64,000 nucleotides of DNA from Rhizoctonia solani (lineage: Eukaryota; Basidiomycota; Agaricomycetes; Cantharellales; Ceratobasidiaceae), in contig NC_057385.1 in the NCBI RefSeq assembly GCF_016906535.1, positions 2,542,001 to 2,606,000 of the forward strand, in the 5' to 3' direction. The notes under the pieces were generated by a model. That model saw only the letters and a program-made list of their open reading frames with translations, had not been told where the DNA came from and searched no databases. Positions 23,596 to 32,943 of this stretch are shown piece after piece (positions within the stretch are counted from its first letter, which is position 1; each line of letters begins with the position of its first letter). The position numbers were made by a program, and so were the translations under genes.

Positions 23596-23802
23596 GATGT
23601 GCGGCACTAGTAAATTACTGGCTTCAAGTGGTGAGTGTGGATGTAGTGGCTCAAATGACGCAACGGGAAAGTCTCCTAAATATGATTCACGTGATAGCGG
23701 GTAAAGTCAGGAATCGCCATTTGCGGTCGGGCACGCGAGAATCGGAGTCTACCACGACTTTGGATTTGTTCCGGCTGACCACGACCACTCAACTGCGGCA
23801 CG

Positions 23803-25772
23803 ATGAGGATCGGAGCCTATGCCACACTCTTCGTGCTCGGCGCTTGGATGGCAGAGGCCACACCGATAGTACAGCAAGGACGAGAGGAAGTCGAGCACTC
23901 TTGGGGACAGCTTGTAAGAAATATCGCTCGTGCATTTGGCATGCGGAGATACAGACAGGGCACCAACTTGTCTGTCGATCTCGGCATCCCACAGACAGGT
24001 GACAGTTGGCTTTGGAATCTCAACGGTTGGTCTATGGCAGAAAGCGAGCTCAGCCTGGTGGTCAGTTCTATCCTATATATCATTGACCAGACTTACCTTA
24101 TTAATAATTCTCTCGTACAGGACCAAGAGCCGATTCAAACATTTACGACACGACCCGCAATATTTGGCACACATATCGTTACCTCTCCCGGCCTACTGGG
24201 ACATCTCCTCCCACTCAGCTCCTTCACCGTCCACACCAACAAATCACACGACCAGTTCCAAAGTGAGTTTGCTAGTTAATTGGAGCCCAGTTTGGTCTCT
24301 TAATTTCTCAATTTGCAGCAACTACACGAGGAACAATCCCATACCCAATCGCTAGAGATAACACTGGATGCCCGCCTCTCCAGATTCCAGACCATCATCC
24401 CAGACCCTCCGTGAACGAGAGCTGGATCGCACTCATAATGCGAGGGGGATGTAGCTTTGATGACAAGGTGGCTACCCGGAACTCACTATTATCGGCTAAT
24501 GGTTTACGAATTATACTAGGTTCGTCAAGCACAGAAGCTCGGTGCTCGGGCGGCCATCGTTGGTGGCAAGCCCCAAGATCCTCCCGAAGAACTCGTATCA
24601 ATGTCTCCTTCCTGTATGTTTTCACTCTCCCTTGACCTCACTAAGATTGCTTGACAAGCACTTGACAGCTGACACGCAAGATATTGTAATACCCGCCGTT
24701 TATGTCACTCGTGTTACCTATGCGGCACTCATCGATCTCATCGCCTCAAGCAATATTAGCACCTCTGGGCTACGTACTGTGAGCGTGGTACTAGGACCTG
24801 AAGAAACTTGGGCTTGGTGGTCGTAAGTTTGTCAATCCCCTGCGGGAGCACCCTCCAACGACAATCTACACATATACTGTAGCCCGATTTTGTCGTTCGC
24901 GATATTATTACTATTACCCAGGTATATTTTACATTTCAACAAAAACCCAATATTCACTAATTTACCCCCATTCGTCATTTGCAGCATAATGACACTGGTG
25001 ACGGTATTTGTCCATCGTGTTCGCGCAGCCCGTCATGCTGCACGGCAGCGCGCACCTGGCGATGTAGTACGTGCTCTTCCTATAAGAGTATGGACTGGTG
25101 CAGGTTGGGTGAGCGAGAAGGATTGGATAGCTAGTCATCCAAACGAAGTCGCTCCTGAGCCAGAGGCAGACTCTACGCTTGCCCAAGAGGAAAGAGACGA
25201 AGAAGCCGGTCAAGCGACGCCCGTTCCAGAATCAGAAGGCCACCCCACCTGGTATGCCTCCCAAGCCGAGTGTGCAATTTGCCTATGCTCCTTTGCCCGA
25301 GGGGATAGGGTTCGAGTCTTACCATGTAGTCATGTTTTTCATGTTGACGAGGTCGATGGCTGGTTACTGAACAGAAAGAAAGTGGTGAGTGCGCTTTTTA
25401 TGCTAGTCCAGATGATAAATCCCCCTAACGATTTCCCCATATGTCTTCTTTGTCCTTCTTGGCTCCATCCTTCTCTGACGGCTACGTTCCCAGTGCCCTA
25501 TCTGCAAAGCAGACGTAACACATCCCGCTCCTCGCACCACTCCCCGCGTCTTTCCCGTCGCAGTACACCCCTCGGACACCGATAACAGGACTGCCGCCGC
25601 ATCCGGAACAGGCGTTCTAGAAGGAGATTCTGGCGTCGGCTCTGCAATTGCGCCGGAACGCAGCCCCGGCTGGATCAGTGGACTGTGGAACTCTGGGCCT
25701 GGCTATTGGTGGCGGAGGGTACGGGCGCGAAGACAGGAGGCTACTGAGAGGACACCGCTCTTATCTTCATGA
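23803..25772 (+). CDS. PA-TM-RING E3 ubiquitin ligase, 504 aa
   Basis: Exons are 23803..24060, 24121..24262, 24319..24467, 24520..24613, 24669..24822, 24883..24921, 24985..25384 and 25494..25772, total 1515 nt with an intact frame. A signal peptide (MRIGAYATLFVLGAWMAEA) leads into a protease-associated luminal domain with WIALIMRGGCSFDDKV and KLGARAAIVGGKPQ. One membrane segment follows at ~266-289 (SFAILLLLPSIMTLVTVFV). The cytosolic RING is at ~375-416: CAICLCSFARGDRVRVLPC, HVFHVDEVDGWLL, CPICKAD. In canonical RING-H2 fingers a Cys follows FHxx; here it is Glu (FHVDE). Related proteins ubiquitinate cargo in Golgi, endosomes or vacuole. The first intron (24061..24120) is itself open and 60 nt long, so retention would add 20 residues. 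Confidence 0.9.
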
Positions 25773-26050
25773 CTTTGACATTCGATCTATGCCACACTTT
25801 GATGAATTTGTGAAAGGATATGAAGATTCACGATAGATAGGGGAAATTGCTGTGGGGCTGCGGCCCGAAGTTTGTTTGGAGGACACACGGAATGTTTAAT
25901 TGTCTTATTTTTGTATCGCCCCTCACTTGCTTTATATGGATAAATTTGTTTGGAAATGATAAAGTGAGCAAATGCATGGAATTAAAGTACATATGGGGAT
26001 CAGAAACATAGTACAGAATCGAAGCGCATATAGTAGACTCAAGGTGGAAC

Positions 26051-29049
26051 TCAGAACGCCCCGCGCCGTGAAGTATGGGTGTGGGCGCTTGTGTCAGAGG
26101 GGCCCCTGTTGCGCCCAGACCTGGTCGTGCGTCCGACATCATCTTTTACAGTACCACCGCGCTCACTCTCTCCCCACCCTCCAGTTTGAGCCGACATAGG
26201 GAGCGGGAATTGGCCGTTTGTTGCTCCCGCAATCAATGGTTCTCCAGGAGTGTTGGGTTCCGTGGCATACATGGACATATCATCAGGAGATTGTTGTGTA
26301 GTCGGCGTTGAAGCAGGTGCATAAGAATATGTCCTTGCGCGTGGAGGCATGATCCCCTGGTGCCCGGTACGGGGTGGATATCCCATCTCCTGGGATTGAC
26401 GATACCTCAGTGCTGCAGCAGGTTCGTTATACCCCCTTTGATCATTGTATCCCCTTTGAGTTATCGATGGACGAGGAGCTTGTTCGATTTGCTGAGGGGG
26501 CATACCAGATGTACGCCGTGCATATGGGGTCATGTCAAAGGGAGGTGCTGCGTATGGATATCCCATATTGCTGGGTAGATCTTGATAGTTCATGCGTGGC
26601 GTTTCGTCGTGGATCGCCGCTACAAAAAAGAGGATGGGCGTCTAGTTTTGATACGGTGGAGTAGAGCATGGTCTTACTTCGTGCAGCATATCCAGCAATT
26701 CGCGAATCAATCAGCCTATCGTGTACACGTTGTGCTTGCTTGATCTGGTTCAGCATTGCCTTTAAGCGACCTTTAAATTTGCAATCAGTGTGAGACCCAC
26801 AGTATATGCGAATACATGCATACCTATCCCCGTTGTGGTTTCATCTAAATGTCGTACAACTTCTCTTCTCAATTCCAAGAGTGAGGAGAGGTCCGCCTAT
26901 AAATTGAGCCTGAGTTAGCCACCGCCAAGTTGGGTGAACATGAAATCAGTACCTGGATATCATCATCGTCTGTGATGCAATGTCTTGTAATGTCAAATTC
27001 GTGCAAATGTTCCATAAAGTCCTCTATCTCCCTCGCTCGGCGCAACAGTTCAGTGGTCTTCTCTTCCTGAGCTGTAGAATCACCCTGAGTTCTCGATTGA
27101 TGCGACAACACATCCTACGATTAAAGAATCATGATCGACTTCGAACTTTATCCACACAAAGTTCGAAACTATAACCTCGACTTACCACGACGTGCACAGG
27201 AAACCGACCGACCTGACCCTGAATATGTCCAAGCCAGTATCGACCGTCCGCTTCGCGTTTGATGACTGCCAGGATGTCACCCTCGTTCAGGGACAACTCG
27301 TCGTCACGAAGCGCATCGTAATCCTTTCGGGCCCGGACAAATTGAACACCAGTAAGTTCGATCAACATAGCAGCAGGATCGGCTGCTGGGGCCGGTCGAC
27401 GGCGTGACTCTGCGCGTGCTCGGCTGGCCATGCGTGACCTTGCACCTCTTGGAGATGGAGAACGACGCCGGGGAACTCGAATAGGGTCTGGAGAGATTGA
27501 GCGCTGACGAGACGGAGGCAGAACCTGAGGAGCAACCGTGGGCACGGGTGTAGCCGCGGGTACAGTTATAGGTGGCACGGGTATGCCGGTGCCGTGGTGG
27601 CGCGCATACATCAAGGAGTCTCCGCCGGGGGTATGAGTGCTCTCGACTTCCGACATTGTGCCATCAGCGCCAAACGACGAGGCCAGAGTAGAGCTGCTAT
27701 GTTCATGGCGCGGAATTTGTTGGTCGAGCCGACTCCGCGCCTCCCGCCCCCCATCGATCGATGGAGTGGCTACTCCCAACGTTGAGCGCCCCAGCCGTGA
27801 TTTTGTTTTTGTCGTGCGTTTGCTCCGCGTTGACGGTGCATCGGATTGAACTCCGTCCTCGTCTTCTCCCCATCCTGAAGGTGGGGCTGGATGTGAGAGT
27901 GGTTGTGCGCCACCCCCACCACCCGTCTCGAGCTGGGGAATCAACAAATGAGGTGGGATCCCCTGGATGGTTGATTGTGGAAATTCTCGCACACTTCCGT
28001 TCGAGCCTCCGGCCACGGAGCCATTCGCATCAAACGCGCCTCCATCAAGACCGAATCCGCCCGGCATCGGTGCACCGAATAATTGGCTGCCACTATTATG
28101 GGCTGTAATGGCCGAACGGGGCTCGTCTACTTCTTCTGTGGTGGCTAGTTGAGGACGACCTTGGAATGATGCAGTTCCCGGAATATTTGCTGGCGGTCGA
28201 CGAGGTGTTTGGGACGCAACTCCTTCAGAGAGATGCTCGTCAAGACCAGTAATCGACGCAAGCTCTGAAGCCTCAGCTGGATCGCCGATGCGAATTTGAG
28301 AGGCCCAAGTCTTCAAGGAGGCTCGCACATTCTAGTTTATAAGAGTCAACAAGGTTCGACCCCCCTTGCGCATATGGCACCTACAGGATCGCTAGCAATA
28401 CTCTTCAATGTGTTAACAAAAGAGGGGTCCGCAATTTGACGCTGGGCATCTACTCCAGATATAGCTTTCTGTGCCAAGACGCGAGCGACAGAGATTGATC
28501 TAACTCGACTTTCAGGAGTAGCATTTTTATCGGCCATTCGTGTGCGTAGTGCGCCAACAGCGGCTTGTGCACTGCATACAACCCAAATCAGTTTGGGACT
28601 ATAAACCCAACAATTAGTATCTTACCCAGCGGCGCCAGCCTTACGAACATCTTCACCCAGTCGCCGGATGGCTGCCTGATCTTCAGGTATCGTCTGATCG
28701 GTCAATTGATCTAACCCGAATTGATGGCTGAGTATGTTAACTGAAACACCGCCTGTGGGGACTCACTTATTGTTGATTGCCACTTAATAGAACTGCTGGA
28801 GGAGCTTGTGCTTCCATTGCTACTGCGACCGCGTTGGCTGGACGACGTCCTTGTTCTCTGTTCTCGTTCCCTTGTATTACTGGATCTATCTAATGATTTG
28901 GTGGGTATAGACCGACTGAGCCCAAAGTCTGGACGCATACCAGTGGTACCACTCCCGGGCGAGGAACCCGCGTGTCCATCATGGTCGACATGTATAAATT
29001 CGGACCCAGATGAGCCCCCTGGCCCGCCCTGGCCCGTCCACGAAGACAT
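26051..29049 (-). CDS. VHS-like and SH3 domain protein (STAM/Hse1/Lsb-like), 865 aa
   Basis: Exons are 29049..28767, 28710..28626, 28571..28385, 28331..27186, 27114..26953, 26896..26824, 26770..26678 and 26619..26051, with an intact frame. A Ser/Gly-rich N-terminus (~94 residues) precedes a VHS-like helical domain: QLTDQTIPEDQAAIRRLGED, RMADKNATPESRVRSISVAR, NVRASLKTWASQIR. A long disordered linker leads to an SH3 domain at ~510-565 (VRARKDYDALRDDELSLNEG, READGRYWLGHIQGQVGRFP). Helical GAT-like segments (LLRRAREIEDFMEHLHEFD, LKAMLNQIKQAQRVHDRLI) and a Pro/Tyr/Gln-rich tail end it. VHS plus SH3 plus GAT order suggests endosomal sorting of ubiquitinated cargo, but a ubiquitin-interacting motif was not seen. 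The start is ATG 29049; an in-frame GTG lies further out. Confidence 0.82.
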
Positions 29050-30421
29050 AAGTGTGCTGAGCACAGTGGCTTGATGGGGGTAGCTTGGTTAGTGGTGGTC
29101 TGGCGCAGGGGGTCTAAGCGACCAAATGATAACTATCTAGTCAGGGTGAGTGGGGTAGGTGGTGATATATAGATCTGTACCTCGTTTTCATGCGTGCTTA
29201 CGCCTCGTGCCCGGCGTAAATAGCCCCGCATCCCAAAGATTAGTTCGGCGAATGCAACGTTATTGTAAGACATGAGGCTGCCTCGAGGCCCGACTTGGTA
29301 TACTGCGTAAGGCATCTTTCCATGCTTGGTTTGATTACATAGTTTAAGAGTAGCCGCTTACAAGATCGGGACGTGCGTGAGAGAAGTGAAATGTCAAGTA
29401 TTCGCGGAATTGGTAGCCAAGGTAAGCAAAATATACCTTCGTCAGGAACAAGCTTTTGCGGCCCTCAATATTTGGCTAGTCGCGATATCGATATCTAAAG
29501 TACAGCATAGACGCGTCGAAGCCTGTGAAGGGAAAAGCAAAGAAGAGCTTTGAGATCGAGCGATAGGCATCGTTAGTCCCGTGAGCAGCATACAATGGTG
29601 ATGGATTTCTAGGCCTAGCCACAGGCCGGACCGCAGCGCCACGAAAGTTCGCCCAAGTTGAGCGGGCTGAAAATGTTACTTGCAAGAGCTAAGCATTTTT
29701 GTATACTCTGATCGAGGGTACTCTCGTGTCTTTTGGAGTTAGCTCCAGGCGCTCCAATCATCGTTATATCAGATGCAGGTGTGAATGTGAAACTCAAGAT
29801 ACATAGACGAATGATAGAGGTGAGGGATTCATGAGGACTGGTACTTATATACAACGCCCCTACGTCATTTTGATCATGTAGAACGAATAAAATTTGGAAA
29901 TTAATGGGAGCCGAAAGATTACAAAACTGCCTGACCATGACTCATAAGTATAAAATGGGGTGTGTATCATTTTAAAAGTCCATTCAGAAATAAATGAGGC
30001 AGCCAGAACATCATATGTCAAAGATTGCCCCAACTTGGAACACGGACCAAATCTGCCGACGGTGAGCCCAGCGCCCAATTTATAGATAACAGCATGCCGG
30101 ATTAAGATATCCCATCCAAGTCTAATCGAAGTTGAGCCGATTGTAGTTCGGGCTATTTCAGTGTGGTTACATTCAAGATTACATCACAAATTGGTATTTT
30201 TGTAATCAGCATCATTTCACGGGTAAGCATGACAGGGATATCGACTTGCCGCCGGCCGGACCCGGAGGTGGGAGACTGTTCTCCGCCCGGTCGTCTCCTC
30301 TTGCTGTATATAACAGGACCCATCTGCCCTCTGCCAAACCACTCAAAAAAACACCAACCGACTCCCTGCTTTATTCCTTCGGGTTTACATATCTCTACTT
30401 TACTTTGCTCACTAAATCAAA
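29050..30421. other. Intergenic region upstream of the Rcf2 gene
   Basis: About 1.4 kb without a firmly supported gene, apart from the unresolved segment noted at 29181-29690. The last ~130 bases before the Rcf2 start are CT-rich (ACCCATCTGCCCTCTGCC, TTTACTTTGCTCACTAAATC), a common feature just upstream of fungal start codons. Confidence 0.45.
29181..29690 (-). other. Unresolved candidate coding segment
   Basis: On the minus strand, 29315..29181 reads MPYAVYQVGPRGSLMSYNNV... and ends at a good splice donor (GAG|GTACAG). Upstream open stretches at ~29470..29350 (FAYLGYQFREYLTFHFSHAR) and ~29690..29480 (FAFPFTGFDASMLYFRYRYR) look protein-like, and the former also ends at a GT donor. I could not join them with confidence or find a downstream exon, and I do not recognise a family. 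It may be an orphan gene or a decayed one. Confidence 0.25.
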
Positions 30422-31381
30422 ATGAAGGTGCGACACTCTTGCATGTGCAGACGAAACTTTGAGCACTGATCATTGTCTTGCAGCTCATCACCAAGCAGCA
30501 ACAAGAAGAGGCCGCAAAGACCACCATGTTGGGTCTTGCCAAAGGAGGTGCCCTGGGACTTGCATTGTACGCTCGTCTGTACCGCTAATTATCACAAATC
30601 TCTCACACCCGATGCCTTTGCAGAGCGATTCCCGCACTACACTTTGCTAGTAAACGTTACCCTGCTGTCCGCGCAATTCCGCCTGTCCAGCGCGGCTGGC
30701 TGATGCTCATTGCCACCCTTGGTGCCGGTATGACCAACGCTGAGCTCTCATATGAGGTGAGTGTGGAGCCATATGTTCTGGAGTGATCGCTGATGAACGT
30801 TTTGTCGCAGGCTTATCTCAAATCCCAATGGCACGGACGTACTGCCGAAATCTTGCGAAAGGAACAAGAAGAAGAAGAGGCTGGGATTCATGCACTCAGT
30901 CTCCAGGGTCGCGCTCTCCACTGGGCCAAGGAGAACCGCTTTGGTATCATTGGTATGAGCTGGGTCACCGCCATGGCGGTTTCCGGTGGTCTGGTCTTTG
31001 CTCGTAACCGCGGCGTGCCTTGTAAGCTATTACCATTCATTCATCTTAATAATTTTAACTAACATCCTCGTAGTCTCCCAAAAGATCGTACAGGTCCGTA
31101 TGTACGCACAAGGCGTTACGATCGCTGTATTGCTCGCCAGCGCTGGCCTTTCGGCCATTCACCTCCCAGATGAAGAGGCTCTTGAAAAGAGCGAAAAGGC
31201 TCGTGCTCCAGGAGAGGCTTGGAAACTCATGGTGAGCTGCAGTCTCTGGCTTCTGCCCGGCCTCAACGGCTTACTGACCCAAACTCAATCAATACAGATT
31301 GACAACACCCCTAGCAACTCTCAGCGAGTACCATACACGCCTCCTTCTCACCATCACCACCATGCCACCCAGAGCTCATGA
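30422..31381 (+). CDS. rcf2: HIG1-domain respiratory supercomplex factor 2 (Rcf2), 224 aa
   Basis: Exons are 30422..30427, 30484..30566, 30624..30756, 30811..31021, 31074..31231 and 31298..31381, total 675 nt with an intact frame. The first coding exon holds only Met-Lys. The N-terminal half has two likely membrane segments (KGGALGLALAIPALHFASKR, GWLMLIATLGAGMTNAELSY). The C-terminal half carries the HIG1 domain: KENRFGIIGMSWVTAMAVSG, FSQKIVQVRMYAQGVTIAVL, LASAGLSAI. The (QKIVQ)VRMYAQ block is the HIG1 signature. Yeast Rcf2 sits in the mitochondrial inner membrane and associates with the complex III-IV supercomplex and cytochrome oxidase. The protein ends in a His-rich stretch (SHHHHHATQSS). 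A shortened paralogue follows about 0.7 kb downstream. Confidence 0.9.
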
Positions 31382-32115
31382 GCTGGCTCGCCTAGACTCG
31401 CTCAAAACTGACCGGTCTCACCCGTAATCCGAATTCATTTCCGAATTCACTTTGACGACTGGATTGTTTGGGTTTCGGGCTCCATTTGATACCTTCTTTT
31501 GCATATGGACTAGACTCTCCTTGCATGAATATATGTATGAACATAATAGAATAATATCATTTTCCTTTATACTATCAATAATCACAAAAACGGAACTCCT
31601 GACCTGGCCTAGTTTAGTGCACACGATTACAGGTATTGTATTATGCTTCGTGTTCCGCGGCAAGAAATGTTACCGGCGGCAAGTTGATCACTCACACGAA
31701 TTCGATCACCACGGTCATCGGCAGTCGGTCTGCGTCAGTTGCGTAAGTATGCGTGGTATACTGTACACCCCAAGTTCCACCCTTCGTTTGTAAGTGTGTA
31801 CATAAAGGTGAACAGATTTGGCAATGTGAGTATCTAAAGAAAAATATTGGCCGATTTGATTCCCAAGCTAATATTTGCCAGCCGCGCATGAACCTTTATT
31901 GAGCGTCAGCAAGCTCGAAAGAATAATGCCTGAGAAGCGGTCTGCGGGTACATACGCGGCTGGTTACGGGAGCGCAAGTCGCCGATCTCGAAAGACCTTC
32001 AATTCGATCAAGGTAGCTAGCCGTGTGATATCATATTGAATTCCGAAATGAAGTCTGAGGAGTCAAGCATACATCGACTACCACCATCAGCCTTTCCCAT
32101 TACGGCCCCGATATT
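31382..32115. other. Spacer between the two Rcf2-related genes
   Basis: These 734 bases lie between the paired genes. The frame at 31663-31743 reads VTGGKLITHTNSITTVIGSR and ends at GTAAGT, and another short open stretch starts at ATG 31928. They could not be joined into a gene. They may be remnants of sequence rearranged when the tandem copy formed. Confidence 0.35.
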
Positions 32116-32566
32116 ATGAAGGTCGTGTATACGTGTGAAATCATGAATGTATACTTGCTTACGAGTGACTGTAGGTTGTTACAAAGGAGCAACAAGAAGA
32201 GGCTGCTCGGGCAACAATGTGGGGTGGATTCAGGGGAGCAGTACTTGGCCTTACAGTGTGAGCTCTATACATAGCCGCCTTATAGTACTGAAGTGCTCAT
32301 AGTTCATAACTTATATAGTGGTCTCCCTTCTTTGTACATCGCAGGGGTGTTTTATCCTGCGGTCAGGAGAATTCCTGTTGTTCAAAAAACCTGGTTGATG
32401 CTTATTGCGACGCTTGGAGCTGGTGCGACTAACGCTGAAATTACTTACAACGTGAGGTTTTTTATTGAAAGTATTGAACCCGCTCTAACGACTTGGACCA
32501 CAGGATTACCTTGCCATGCAACGCTACAAACGGATTATGGCAGAACTCGAGGAACGGCAACTCTAA
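32116..32566 (+). CDS. Truncated Rcf2-like paralogue lacking the HIG1 domain, 94 aa
   Basis: Exons are 32116..32121, 32175..32257, 32319..32451 and 32504..32566, total 285 nt with an intact frame and stop TAA. The first three exons are 6, 83 and 133 nt, exactly as in the neighbouring Rcf2 gene, and the proteins align throughout: MKVVTKEQQEEAARATM, YPAVRRIPVVQKTWLMLIAT, LGAGATNAEITYN. The fourth exon encodes DYLAMQRYKRIMAELEERQL and stops, so the HIG1 half is absent. Splice sites are normal, so this looks expressed rather than dead. It is a tandem duplicate reduced to the N-terminal membrane part. Its function is unknown; it might still pair with Rcf2 partners or compete with them. Confidence 0.82.
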
Positions 32567-32943
32567 GGTTTAACTTCCGGTGATCTGTGCCTATTCATTT
32601 TCTGTTGAAGGCCCTTCAATGCCTCGCTTGATAGGAAGTTTTGAAGATATGGTTGGTTAGTAGCATGTGTACTTGACGTGTGTTGGCACAGTCTGATTCC
32701 ATGCATGTAAGCACACTCGGATCGTATGTGTAGTAGACAATATACCACACACACCCTTATAATGGTGTATACTACTTATATCAATATCCACCTTTATATC
32801 TTCAAGTTGTAGTTGAAATACTGGTTGGGTGCACTCACCTCAACAGATGGCTACGGACTACGGTTACATATTGTAACGGTCATTGCAATCATGGTTAGGT
32901 GTAACTCTCCAGCCACCACCCGCTGCTTACGACCACCAACACC
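32567..32943. other. Intergenic region before prp6
   Basis: 377 bases with AT-rich 3' flank and the PRP6 promoter. No other feature seen. Confidence 0.5.

Noticed and set aside
24061..24120. Reading straight through these 60 bases as coding sequence in the PA-TM-RING gene
   Set aside because: GTCAGT...CTCGTACAG is a normal intron of typical length and its sequence (many Ile, Leu, Tyr) does not fit the PA domain. Retention cannot be excluded.
28340..28370. GGTTCGACCCC, resembling a tRNA B box
   Set aside because: No A box, acceptor stem or anticodon arm can be formed upstream; it lies in an intron of the VHS/SH3 gene.
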